Of a stretch of DNA of 64,000 nucleotides, positions 42,843 through 50,943 are shown piece after piece (position 1 is the first letter of the stretch; each line of letters starts with the position of its first letter). The notes beneath the pieces were generated by a model that saw only the letters and a list, made by a program, of their open reading frames with translations, had not been told where the DNA came from and did no database searches. Origin of the DNA: VXRN01 sp965217725 (GTDB lineage: Bacteria; Chloroflexota; Dehalococcoidia; Lucifugimonadales; UBA1123); contig OZ244564.1 in the NCBI GenBank assembly GCA_965217725.1, positions 2,976,001 to 3,040,000 on the forward strand, read 5' to 3'. The position numbers and the translations under genes were made by a program.

Positions 42843-44486
42843 CTACTCCATGCGGGAGCCGCCCCAGGCGCGGGATACGCCGCCGGCGGTCGGCTCTACT
42901 ATCGCGTTGATGACCGCGGGCTTGCCGCTGTCGAAGGCGCGCTGGAGAGCGGGCTTGATCTCGTTGGGGTCCTCGACCCTCTCGCCGTAGGCGCCGAGCT
43001 CACGGGCCATGCCGTCGAAGTTGGTGAAGCCGAGCTCACGTCCGGGCTTGCGGCGGTCGGGCGTCCGGGCGGTCCAGCCGGCGTTGTTGGAGATCACGGT
43101 CACGACCGGGATGTTGTGGCGGACACAGGTGTCCAGCTCCATCGCGTTCATGCCCATCGAGCCGTCGCCGTGCAGCACGAGCACCTGCTTGTCGGGCTTG
43201 GCGACCTTCGCGCCTATGCCGTACGGCAGACCGACGCCCATGGTGCCGGTGACGCCCGAGTTCAGCCTGTGACCTGGCTCGAAAGTCGGGATGGTCTGGC
43301 GTCCGATGTGCAGGATCTCGTTGCCGTCCACCGAGACGATTGCGTCGCGGTCGAGGAACTCACGGATTTCCTTGCAAAGCCGCACCGGGTGCATCGGAGT
43401 CTGGTCGGAGTTCAGCAGCGCGGCGCCCTGCGCGGCACGCTGGTCTTCGACTTCGCTCAGGCGCAGGATCCAGTCGGACTCAATACGACCTGCCCAGTCG
43501 GCCTCGCGGTTCCTGGCTTCCTCGATCAGCTGCGACATGACTGCCTTGGCATCCCCGACGATACCGAGATCGATGTCATGGTTGTGTCCGAGCTCAGCGG
43601 CATCGATGTCGATCTGAATGACCTTGGCGTCGCGGTTGAAGCGGTGTCCGTACTGGACCATCCAGTTCAGCCTGGTGCCGACCACGAGAACCAAGTCGGT
43701 CTCGCGCATGGCGGTGCTTCGCGCGGCCTGGAACGATACCGCGTGGTCCTCGGCGACTAGTCCTCGGGACATCGGAGCCGTGTAGAACGGGGTCGATGTG
43801 AGGTCGACGAATTCGGTCAGCTCATCGGCTGCTCCGGAGAAGAACGCACCACCGCCGGCGAAGATCATCGGCCGTTCAGCGGCAGCGAGCATGTCGATGG
43901 TCTCTCTTACGACGTCGGCCTCGGCGGCGGGCCTGCTGCGCCTCTCGGCACGCCAGGGGGTTATGGCGTCTTCCTCGTCGATCTCCTCGTAGAGGACGTC
44001 CGCGCCGCAGTCTATATAGACGGGGCCGGGGCGTCCGGTCGTGGCCTTGCGGAACGCCATGCTGACCACCTCTGGGTAGCGCGCGGCATGCGTGGTCTGA
44101 TGCACCCACTTCATCATCGGCTCCATGATGCCGACCTGATCGACCTCCTGGAAGGCCTCGCGTCCGATCTCATGGACGGGGCCCGCGCCACCGAGTATGA
44201 CCATGGGCGCGCAGTCGATGGCGGCAGTGTAAACGCCGGTGAGCAGGTTGAGGGTTCCGGGGCCGGATGCGGCGGTGCAGACGCCGGGCTTGCCGGTGAC
44301 ACGGGCGTAGGCGTGGGCGGCGAACGCGGCAGCCTGCTCGTGCCTGAAGTCGATGCAGCGAATGCCTTGGTCTTCGGCAGCCATGACGATGTCGAAGTTG
44401 GGTCCGCCCATAAGGTAGAAGAGCGTGTCCACGCCCTCTTCCTTGAGCGTCCGCGAAATGAGATAGCTTCCGATAACCTTGCCCAT
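42843..44486 (-). CDS. thiamine-diphosphate-dependent enzyme, acetolactate-synthase/oxalyl-CoA-decarboxylase type
   Basis: 547 residues. The activating Glu is in CIDFRHEQAAAFAAHAYARVTG; the middle domain shows VVGTRLNWMVQYG; the TPP/Mg motif is GDGSMGMNAMELDTCVRHNIPVVTVISNN. The C-terminal half also has GRPGPVYIDCG typical of the POX-like group. Possible products range from acetolactate to decarboxylated oxo-acids or acyl-CoAs. There is no regulatory ilvN subunit nearby, which favours a catabolic role. It is a single transcription unit, with a hairpin past its end. Confidence 0.87.
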   Translation of the reverse strand: MGKVIGSYLISRTLKEEGVDTLFYLMGGPNFDIVMAAEDQGIRCIDFRHEQAAAFAAHAYARVTGKPGVCTAASGPGTLNLLTGVYTAAIDCAPMVILGGAGPVHEIGREAFQEVDQVGIMEPMMKWVHQTTHAARYPEVVSMAFRKATTGRPGPVYIDCGADVLYEEIDEEDAITPWRAERRSRPAAEADVVRETIDMLAAAERPMIFAGGGAFFSGAADELTEFVDLTSTPFYTAPMSRGLVAEDHAVSFQAARSTAMRETDLVLVVGTRLNWMVQYGHRFNRDAKVIQIDIDAAELGHNHDIDLGIVGDAKAVMSQLIEEARNREADWAGRIESDWILRLSEVEDQRAAQGAALLNSDQTPMHPVRLCKEIREFLDRDAIVSVDGNEILHIGRQTIPTFEPGHRLNSGVTGTMGVGLPYGIGAKVAKPDKQVLVLHGDGSMGMNAMELDTCVRHNIPVVTVISNNAGWTARTPDRRKPGRELGFTNFDGMARELGAYGERVEDPNEIKPALQRAFDSGKPAVINAIVEPTAGGVSRAWGGSRME

Positions 44487-44609
44487 GCGTCTCTCCTAGT
44501 TTGATCTCCGGTGAATTAGCGCCTGGTCAACAGGCTGGTGACAGGCACGCAAAGGGTATCACAAACGCAATTCGGCGGTCACGAAGGGGCGGGAAGTGAG
44601 CGTAGCTGG

Positions 44610-45020
44610 TCACAACCCGCTTGGAGTGCCATTGACGCGATGCCAGCAAGCACCGCTACTCAACAGCGAAGTGACGTATTGATTCAGGCTCACGCCTTCA
44701 CGTTTTGCCTGAACCGCCAGTGTGTAGTGAAGCGATTTAGGCATGCGAACCAGGAATTTCCCGCTGTAATCATGAACCCGAGTCGGCTCGGGTACTTCGT
44801 AGCCATCCTCGATCTGAGTCTCAATCCACAGACGTTTTGCTTCTTCCAGACTTTCTAATGCTTCGTCCGGGCTAGAGCCGTCTGCCATGCATCCGGGCAA
44901 ATCGAGTGCTTCGGCGAGCCAGTACTCGTCGTCGTCTTCAGATTGATGGGACAACTGAACCGGATATGGCAGGTCCAAGTAGTATGCCAAGTCTTTGTGT
45001 GTGGCAAGCGTCTGGGCCAT
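44610..45020 (-). CDS. hicB: HicB-type antitoxin
   Basis: 136 residues. N-terminal degenerate RNase-H-like fold: EYWLAEALDLPGCMADGSSPDEALESLEEAKRLWIETQIEDG, the HicB core. C-terminal ribbon-helix-helix: GKFLVRMPKSLHYTLAVQAKREGVSLNQYVTSLL, for DNA binding. Follows the toxin gene by four bases. It should neutralise HicA and bind the palindrome upstream of hicA. The extra N-terminal ~20 residues precede the usual start. Confidence 0.92.
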   Translation of the reverse strand: MAQTLATHKDLAYYLDLPYPVQLSHQSEDDDEYWLAEALDLPGCMADGSSPDEALESLEEAKRLWIETQIEDGYEVPEPTRVHDYSGKFLVRMPKSLHYTLAVQAKREGVSLNQYVTSLLSSGACWHRVNGTPSGL

Positions 45021-45024
45021 CGCT

Positions 45025-45285
45025 CTAGTCCTCCTCTATGAATCCAAGTGCCTGTGCTTCTTCGATAGCATTCAACGCTGCTATTACATAGACTCTCTTC
45101 ATTGGGTTCTGTCGAGGGAACGTCCGCTTGATGGGCGAGTAAGGCAACGTCGCTATGAAGTGACTCCCTCTCCCACCTGACCGGATTGTGAATCCATGAT
45201 CCTCATAGATTCTGCGCAGGTCGCTAAAACTTACACTTTTGGGATTCTGTCGCGCCCTTCGAAGACGTCTATCCCGCGGCGGCAT
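45025..45285 (-). CDS. hicA: HicA-type toxin
   Basis: 86 residues. The double-stranded-RNA-binding-like core FSDLRRIYEDHGFTIRSGGRGSHFI includes catalytic His42 and the GGRGSH turn. HicA cleaves mRNA and is held by HicB. The basic N-terminus (PPRDRRLRRARQNP) is slightly longer than usual. It is the first gene of the operon. Confidence 0.9.
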   Translation of the reverse strand: MPPRDRRLRRARQNPKSVSFSDLRRIYEDHGFTIRSGGRGSHFIATLPYSPIKRTFPRQNPMKRVYVIAALNAIEEAQALGFIEED

Positions 45286-45323
45286 TCAGAAGCTCAACTT
45301 TCCGTACTTAAGCTACCCGTCGC

Positions 45324-45341
45324 GATACCGTATATGGTATC
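45324..45341. promoter_or_regulatory. palindrome upstream of hicAB, candidate HicB operator
   Basis: GATACC-GTATAT-GGTATC, with perfect 6-base outer arms, 39 bases before hicA. Next to it is ATGATACATGATAC (45350-45363), repeating the same GATAC half-word. AT-rich context fits a promoter. Ribbon-helix-helix repressors such as HicB bind sites of this kind; the assignment is inference. Confidence 0.45.
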
Positions 45342-45490
45342 ACCATTAGATGATACATGATACTTCCGGGTAGTAACTGGACAGTCAACAGATAGTCTCG
45401 GCTGGGACTTGAGCCACCTCCATGAAATAGATTCGTGGATCTCGGAGTGAATCGGCTAGTCAGTGGAGGAGGCAGAGGTAGAACGTGGCT

Positions 45491-45628
45491 TTTCCCTCAC
45501 GCAGCCTGTCGCCGAGCTCGGAGTTGGAGGCGGAACTGTCGAGCGTGGCAGACCAGTCCAGTATGTCCACATCCTCGAGACCGGCCCGTATCAAGCTCCG
45601 AACCTTCTTCTCTCTTAGCTACCGGAAG
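45491..45628 (-). pseudogene. ECF sigma factor fragment
   Basis: This stretch closely matches 49901-50028 inside the sigma factor gene: the first ~42 bases are almost identical (CCCTCACGCAGCCTGTCGCC...), then similarity falls but codons remain alignable (GLEDVDI-DW, SNSELGDRLREG). It covers the linker between sigma regions 2 and 4 only. No start, no region 2 or 4. Confidence 0.75.
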
Positions 45629-45637
45629 TCAGTATGG

Positions 45638-46417
45638 TCAGTAGTGGTAGTCGTTGGGGTCGAAGACGATTTCCGGGGGGTCGCCGTGGACCTCGCACTC
45701 TGGGTCCTTGCAGCCGGTGTATGACTTTAGGTACTCCTCGTCGCGGGCCGCGAGCGAGGGATCGAAGTCGGGGTCTTCACACTCGTTCAAGAACTCGTAG
45801 AGTTTGGTGTCGTAGACCGCGAGCCACGGGTCTGGGTCGACGTCGCCGTCGATGTAGCCGCCGTAGGCCAGATGCCGCGACTCCTTGTCGGGCTCGGACA
45901 GTACCACTGGTTGGGGAACGTGGGTCGTGGCGACAGCCTGAGTCTGATCGGCAGCAACTCGTTGGTGTGTCTTGTGAGTCTGGCGTCTTGGCGTAGTCGA
46001 ACCGGGAGGCTTTGGCAGCTGTCTGCTCTGATACCTGCCGAACCCGCGGTTGAGTAGCTCCTTGGCTGCCGACACGTGGTGTCCGACGTTAATGCCTTCC
46101 ACCTTACCCTGCATGACTTCTATGAGGAACAGGCACATGGCTCGACCATCGTCGGTCTTGAACCTGATGAGCTTGGTGAGTGCAGGATCAATGATGACCC
46201 ACACCCTGTCGTCGGGGTCCGTCTCGGAAGTGATGGGAGTGTTGTCGGCTATGAAGTCGTCCGCATCCTCCTCACCGTAGATGATGAGCAGCCTAGCGGC
46301 GGTGAGCCTGTGGCCAACTTTGGAGCCGTCGATGCGGCCTTTCATCACGTCGATGAGGACGCTGGCGATGTCGTGGCCATCGCTGGTGTTGTCTTTGATG
46401 AATTGGGATAGGGTCAT
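45638..46417 (-). CDS. protein of unknown function with duplicated helical unit
   Basis: 259 residues, acidic, no signal peptide or membrane segment. The N-terminal half holds two similar units: GHDIASVLIDVMKGRIDGSKVGHRLTAARLLIIYG (~14-48) and GRAMCLFLIEVMQGKVEGINVGHHVSAAKELLNRG (~90-124). A polar Pro/Thr/Gln linker and an Asp/Glu/Tyr-rich C-terminus follow, with CKDPECEVHG that could hold a metal. The helical unit resembles one found near small-terminase or DNA-binding proteins, but I do not recognise it firmly. A decayed sigma factor lies downstream. Confidence 0.65.
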   Translation of the reverse strand: MTLSQFIKDNTSDGHDIASVLIDVMKGRIDGSKVGHRLTAARLLIIYGEEDADDFIADNTPITSETDPDDRVWVIIDPALTKLIRFKTDDGRAMCLFLIEVMQGKVEGINVGHHVSAAKELLNRGFGRYQSRQLPKPPGSTTPRRQTHKTHQRVAADQTQAVATTHVPQPVVLSEPDKESRHLAYGGYIDGDVDPDPWLAVYDTKLYEFLNECEDPDFDPSLAARDEEYLKSYTGCKDPECEVHGDPPEIVFDPNDYHY

Positions 46418-46987
46418 GGAGTTGGGAGTTGTTGGCTTTCGATTGCGAGCGTGTGCTCCGGTCGCAAGAATAGAACAGATGTGCTTTCAATGTCAACTGC
46501 AAGCTACGCTGACAAGCCAAGTGCAAGACGTTGAACCTCACCTGTCTTTCCATGAAGGCGATAACCCACCGGAGGCAATCCACGCATTCGCCGATTTCGC
46601 CTAGAGGAAGTTAAAGCGAAGATTGTTTTGATGAGCCATGATCGGTCGCAAAAGCAGATGCTGTGCGAGTCCTGTCAGGGGAGACAATTGATGAGGTGGC
46701 CGTAGAGCAGAGTGGTTTTCGCCGTATGGGCATCGTCGTGACCACGTACTACGGGTATGAACTGTCGGATACTGAGCCAGAAGGCTGAGGCGATAGGCGC
46801 TGCACTGTAAGTCTCGGGATGACAGCCAGCGTACAACTGAGGCTTCAGCCTCACTCTGGTAATCAATGATCCAAAAGCTGAACCATTCGGCGTTGTTAAA
46901 AGTGCTCCAGCCTACCTAAAAGTGCAACCGAATGCGTTGCTCCCTAATCCTGATAAGAGTGAACCAGAGACGATCTCTGAAGAATGT
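46418..46987. other. 570-base stretch without a recognised gene
   Basis: More AT-rich than its surroundings. No reading frame shows family resemblance, and I see no RNA gene, terminator or array. It must contain the promoter for the gene at 46417 (minus strand) and the end of the ApeA-like gene. Confidence 0.6.
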
Positions 46988-47440
46988 TCACCGCACTTCT
47001 CTGAGCCTATTAGCGAGGTGCATGAATCTCCTGTGTTGCTTGATATTTGAGAAGGCATCCTCCGGTACTCCGCATTCTCGCAAGAGGCAGAGAACCACGA
47101 GGTAATAAAGTGATTCGGTGAGAACGTGTAAGCGTGAGCTGTCGATGTCTTCTCCCAATCCGCGATGGACAACCTGGTTAACTCGAAGTTGGACTACCTC
47201 TTTCGACCAAGACGCAACGTCGTCCACCAGAGCTTCAAACGTAGCCCCTGCATCCTTAGCAAGCCTCTCAAGCGCATGTTGGAAATTGAGGCCCTGCTCC
47301 TGAGTTCGTATTCGCTCCACTGCTTCTGCCGCAATTACGACGTTCAGGAAACGATTCTCCTCATAGAGGCTTGGCAGATACCAATGACTAAGCAGCGAGC
47401 CAATCACTGCTCCGTATCGTTTTGTGAAACCTGCAGCCAA
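46988..47440 (-). CDS. HEPN-domain C-terminal part of an ApeA-like defence protein
   Basis: 150 residues. YEENRFLNVVIAAEAVERIRTQEQG is the start of the helical domain and RVNQVVHRG gives the R-x5-H motif of HEPN RNases. It is the continuation, in another frame, of the upstream gene (47404-48246): the sequence reads smoothly from GWLQVSQ into KRYGAVIGSLLSHWYLP if one A is added to the AAAA at about 47425. Alone it would be an RNase domain without its partner domain. Confidence 0.72.
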   Translation of the reverse strand: MAAGFTKRYGAVIGSLLSHWYLPSLYEENRFLNVVIAAEAVERIRTQEQGLNFQHALERLAKDAGATFEALVDDVASWSKEVVQLRVNQVVHRGLGEDIDSSRLHVLTESLYYLVVLCLLRECGVPEDAFSNIKQHRRFMHLANRLREVR

Positions 47441-48246
47441 CCGGCAATGCCGCTCAGACCTCCAATATGGTCAAAGGTAAACATCATTTCCGACGGATGG
47501 ACGTCCTTGGTTTTGGCCTGTACTTGATTGCCGCGAATCCGAGCGTACAGTTCGACTCTTTCGTCATTGACGGTATTCAGAACCAGACCGGTGACCGTCG
47601 TTGGAGCATCAATCCCAATTGTAACAAGGTCCTGTAAGGCAGCGCAGACTTTCAAGACCTCATGGAGTGAAGGGCTGCTCGTGAAGCGAGTTCCGAACTG
47701 GCAACCCTGCATGATCCAAGTCTTTCCAGCTTCATTGGGATGAAAGTGAAAAGGAAAGGAAATCTCTATTTCTCCGAGGTGTGACGAGCAAGTCAGCGGT
47801 TCAAGAGGATCGTGAATAATGTGGATTCTCTTGATTCCCTTTGAGTTATCGCCGGCTGTTCTATCTACGTGTGTGCCAGTTTTCCCAATCCAGGCTCTTA
47901 GGTAATCCATTTGCAAGTGGACTCTAACGAACTCAAGCGACTCGTCATGATCGAAGTGAGCACCGACAAAAATGCTCTGCACGTCGTACTTTTCACGATA
48001 GAACCCGGGACTTGTGATTGAATCACCAGTTTTGTGGCACCCATCCAATGTGATCCGCTTGGCCCTCGCAAGTCCCTGTATTCGCACCGGCTCGCCGCTG
48101 AATTGTCCAAAATCAGTTAATCCGCTGAATGACCCGATCAAATCTAGCTCTGCGCCGCTCTCGTCACTATATGTAAGACGACCGGCCTCTTTATCTTCTG
48201 GATCGGAAGCCAACCAGAACAGACCATCGACATCAAGTGTTTCCAA
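47404..48246 (-). CDS. ApeA-like N-terminal domain protein (anti-phage), frameshift-separated from its HEPN domain
   Basis: 280 residues. The beta-rich N-terminal domain of ApeA-like proteins is suggested by GLFWLASDPEDKEAGRLTYSDESGAELDLIGSF, IQGLARAKRITLDGC, and the later FHPNEAGKTWIMQG. ApeA proteins are single polypeptides with this domain followed by a HEPN RNase and protect against phages. Here the coding is split in two overlapping frames at 47404-47440. Assignment is by motif recall. Confidence 0.7.
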   Translation of the reverse strand: METLDVDGLFWLASDPEDKEAGRLTYSDESGAELDLIGSFSGLTDFGQFSGEPVRIQGLARAKRITLDGCHKTGDSITSPGFYREKYDVQSIFVGAHFDHDESLEFVRVHLQMDYLRAWIGKTGTHVDRTAGDNSKGIKRIHIIHDPLEPLTCSSHLGEIEISFPFHFHPNEAGKTWIMQGCQFGTRFTSSPSLHEVLKVCAALQDLVTIGIDAPTTVTGLVLNTVNDERVELYARIRGNQVQAKTKDVHPSEMMFTFDHIGGLSGIAGWLQVSQNDTEQ

Positions 48247-48344
48247 TTGCTGCCTCCTCGCTGTGGAACATCACAGTCTCTCGTTAGAAACCACCAGATC
48301 GAAAGCCAACAGATATTCGAGCGTTGGTGTCTGAGCGTAGCAGT

Positions 48345-48536
48345 TAATCCCCCATCTCTGAGAGAACTGCGAACGAGGCGTACCGGGACAACACTCGGAA
48401 GGAGCTGGACCATCGCGTGCTGATCGACATGCTGGGTCTGCCGGAGAGCATCCTGGAGCCGCTCGACCTGCTCAGGCTAAAGTGGTGCTCGGAGCCGAGC
48501 GTCCACGGGGGGAAGAAGACGGCGCCGGTGGGGTGA
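48345..48536 (+). pseudogene. C-terminal remnant of a large unknown protein
   Basis: An open plus-strand frame without start, ending in TGA at 48534-48536, encodes EAYRDNTRKELDHRVLIDML, GLPESILEPLDLLRLKWCSE and PSVHGGKKTAPVG. The composition is that of real protein and I associate this ending with large restriction or helicase proteins, but could not verify it. Nothing upstream continues it. Confidence 0.5.
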
Positions 48537-48606
48537 GGGAGACGACGTAGCCCTAACGAGGATTTCCTACCGACAGGTCGCCAGCCCAGATTAATTGGTC
48601 GGGCAG

Positions 48607-49293
48607 TCACGAGCCTCGCAGTCGCCGGAGCTCCTCTTCCAGTTCCCGAACGCGGGCCTCGGCCTGTAGGCGGCCGGCTCGCTCGTCGTCGAAGGTCACG
48701 ATGTGACGACCGGTCGCAGGGTCGTACCATTCCAGACGTCCGTCATGCCAACGTATGTTCAGGTCCAGCACGTCGCTGTAGCCCTGCAAGACGTCTTCCG
48801 ATAGCTGCTCGATCGGCAACGGCCGGTACTCGCCGCCCACAAGGCGGTCTCCGGCCAGGCGCTCACCGTGGTACCTGCCAGTCTCGTCGAAGCGCCAGTA
48901 CTCAGGGATGTCCAGAGCAGCGTAAACCTCACGCTTCACGCCGGTGTCCTCGCGTCCAGTGCGACGCGACGCTATCTCCATCACGAAGTCCGGAGGCTTA
49001 CCCTGCTCGGAGATGACGTATGCGTTCCTGCGGTAGTAGGCTGCCGGGTCCACGTCGAAGGCGATCAGCAGGTCCGGAAACTTCACTCCAGCCATGTTTC
49101 GTGTTGGTATGGGACTCATGTAGTGCTCGCCAGCAACGAGCGTGGTGTTCGGATTGCCTAAGTGCTGGACAAGGTGATATGCGCTGCCAGTGATGGCGAG
49201 ATGGTTGAAGTTGGTCATCTTGTCGAGATGGTGCTCGGGAGGGTCAGGAAACTGGTAGCCGCTGTGGACCTCTGTAGTCTTGACTGTGGTCAT
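48607..49293 (-). CDS. Uma2 family nuclease-like protein, copy 5
   Basis: 228 residues from ATG 49293 (GAGGTG seven bases upstream). Core: FPDLLIAFDVDP, PDFVMEIASRRTGREDTGVKREVYAALDIPEYWRFDETG. The tail is a short Glu/Arg coiled coil ending EEELRRLRGS. N-terminal EHHLDKMTNFNHL is unlike the other copies. It stands alone between an apparent remnant and the sigma-factor operon. Confidence 0.86.
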   Translation of the reverse strand: MTTVKTTEVHSGYQFPDPPEHHLDKMTNFNHLAITGSAYHLVQHLGNPNTTLVAGEHYMSPIPTRNMAGVKFPDLLIAFDVDPAAYYRRNAYVISEQGKPPDFVMEIASRRTGREDTGVKREVYAALDIPEYWRFDETGRYHGERLAGDRLVGGEYRPLPIEQLSEDVLQGYSDVLDLNIRWHDGRLEWYDPATGRHIVTFDDERAGRLQAEARVRELEEELRRLRGS

Positions 49294-49461
49294 ATCGCAC
49301 CTCGTTGGGATGCCGAGTATGCTTGGGGTTCTGAAGGAGCGACCCCCGCAGACGGCGGCCACCGATTCGATAGTTCTTCTGGAACTCGATTATACCCGAC
49401 GGCCATGTGGTCGGGTGGGAGTTGCGATGGAAGCCAACGGCCCCGAGAGTCAGTGAAGCGG

Positions 49462-49689
49462 TCAGACGGCGAGCGCGGCCTGCTCGTACCAGTTGTAGCC
49501 TTCGGACCCGCCTGACGAGGCGGAGCTGCCCTGGCCGGTGGAAATTGCCAACCCGGACGGGGACAACTGCGAGGAGTAGGCTGAGTTCCCTGCAACCGCG
49601 CTGGCGGAGACAGCGTACGCGCTGGTGAACAGCAACATGGCGACTATTATCGCCAGAGCAATCGGAAAGACTATTGGTATGTCACGCAT
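49462..49689 (-). CDS. small membrane-anchored protein downstream of ECF sigma factor
   Basis: 75 residues. One N-terminal hydrophobic segment (IVFPIALAIIVAMLLFTSAYAVSA), then a Ser/Gly-rich polar part ending GYNWYEQAALAV. It could be a single-pass membrane or pilin-like peptide, or a secreted one. 31 bases after the sigma factor stop on the same strand, so likely co-transcribed. Not recognised. Confidence 0.5.
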   Translation of the reverse strand: MRDIPIVFPIALAIIVAMLLFTSAYAVSASAVAGNSAYSSQLSPSGLAISTGQGSSASSGGSEGYNWYEQAALAV

Positions 49690-49720
49690 GACGCAGCCCT
49701 CGTCGTCGACTTAATTCGAA

Positions 49721-50278
49721 TCAGGTACGGGTCAGGCTCAGATACTCTTCGAGGTGTTTCCTCAGCAGTACGCGGCCTCGGTGAAGACGTGACTTGAAGG
49801 AAGAGACCGTAATGTCCAGCACGTCGGCGGCTTCGGCGTTGGACAGTCCTTCGACGTCTCTCAGAATGACGGCGGCCCTGAAGTCTTCGGGAAGCATCTC
49901 GATTCCCTCACGCAGCCTGTCGCCGAGCTCGGAGTTGGAGGCGAACCTGTCCGGCGTGTCCGTCCAGTCCGGTATGTCCACGTCCTCAAGGCCGGTGCGG
50001 GTGAGGGTGCGCTCTTTCTTCTCTTTCCGCAGCCGCATCAGCGCGGCGTTGACCGTGATCCTGTAGAGCCAGGTCGTGATCTTCGAGTCTCCCCTGAATC
50101 GACCGTACGCCCTATAGGCTGAAAGCAGGGCGTCCTGCGCGACCTCTTCGGCGTCTTCGGGCCTACCCATCATCTTGAGAGCGACGTTGTAGACCAAGTC
50201 GGAGTGCTGTTCAACGACCTGCTCGAAATCAGCGACCATTGTTGGGTGCTGGGACTGCTGTGCGGACTGTTCTGACAC
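49721..50278 (-). CDS. ECF RNA polymerase sigma factor
   Basis: 185 residues. Region 2: HSDLVYNVALKMMGRPEDAEEVAQDALLSAYRAYGRFRGDSKITTWLYRITVNAALMRLRK. Region 4: LPEDFRAAVILRDVEGLSNAEAADVLDITVSSFKSRLHRGRVLLRKHL with its HTH. It directs RNA polymerase to stress or envelope genes. A zinc-finger anti-sigma gene starts 317 bases away in the opposite direction. A fragment of a second copy lies at 45491-45628. Confidence 0.93.
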   Translation of the reverse strand: MSEQSAQQSQHPTMVADFEQVVEQHSDLVYNVALKMMGRPEDAEEVAQDALLSAYRAYGRFRGDSKITTWLYRITVNAALMRLRKEKKERTLTRTGLEDVDIPDWTDTPDRFASNSELGDRLREGIEMLPEDFRAAVILRDVEGLSNAEAADVLDITVSSFKSRLHRGRVLLRKHLEEYLSLTRT

Positions 50279-50483
50279 GGTCTTCTTGGAGGAACCTCAG
50301 ACGCTTCGGCCTTGATCTGTATCGGTGGAAAGTCTGGCAGATGGCTGGTGGGCCTCAATCCTGAATCTTTCCGGGCCAGATTGCATCCAATTGTAACTGA
50401 TAGTGTAGTTAGCCGTAAGTGGCAGGCGGTTGTAGCCAGGGCCTTTCGATTGTTGGACATCTCAGAAGTGAAGTGGTGTCAAT

Positions 50484-50520
50484 CACCCTCACCCCAACCC
50501 TCTCCCTGAGGGAGACGGGG
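50484..50520. repeat. dispersed palindromic repeat
   Basis: CACCCTCACCCCAACCCTCTCCCTGAGGGAGACGGGG, another copy of the CCCTCTCCCTGAGGGAGA family, in the divergent gap between the sigma and anti-sigma genes. The rest of this 316-base gap shows no clear gene; it should hold both promoters. Confidence 0.8.
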
Positions 50521-50594
50521 TAGTTGTTCGGTTGACGGTCAGGCGGGCTTGCACTAGAGTTTAGGCGCTTTCTTCCGGGGCGGTGACTGGCAGG

Positions 50595-50858
50595 ATGATT
50601 TCACGACTGTTTCGATTATTTGGCAGGCGCGAGCTCGACTGTGGCGAGGTGCGAGCGGCGTCTTCCGATTTCATAGACGGTGACCTCAGCGCCGCCGAGT
50701 CGTCCAGGATCAGGTCGCATCTTGAACGGTGCGGTCCGTGCACGGCGTTCGTCAGAACCTTGAGAGCCACGATCGAGATACTGAGCTCGACCGCCGCGTC
50801 CAGAGCGCCAGCCGGATTCAGGGAGCGCGTTCACGAGCGCATTCGCAGTGGCGATTAG
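50595..50858 (+). CDS. zinc-finger anti-sigma factor
   Basis: 87 residues from ATG 50595 (GGCAGG just before it; a GTG lies at 50583). LDCGEVRAASSDFIDGDLSAAESSRIRSHLERCGPC is the zf-HC2/ZAS domain with the H-x3-C-x2-C zinc site. There is no membrane helix afterwards, so it is a soluble anti-sigma factor, as in redox-sensing RsrA types. Its target is presumably the divergent sigma factor. Confidence 0.85.
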   Translation: MISRLFRLFGRRELDCGEVRAASSDFIDGDLSAAESSRIRSHLERCGPCTAFVRTLRATIEILSSTAASRAPAGFRERVHERIRSGD

Positions 50859-50943
50859 CGACCACGCGCAGATGCTCTAGCCGTGTTCGAGCAGGCGGGT
50901 TGGGCATATGTGCCCGTGCCCGATTGGTAGAGGCGGAACAGCC

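Noticed and set aside
42834..43760. 308-codon plus-strand frame
   Set aside because: Antisense of the TPP enzyme, which has clear catalytic motifs.
46864..47053. Open plus-strand Pro/Glu-rich frame
   Set aside because: No start codon and partly antisense to the HEPN domain; likely chance.
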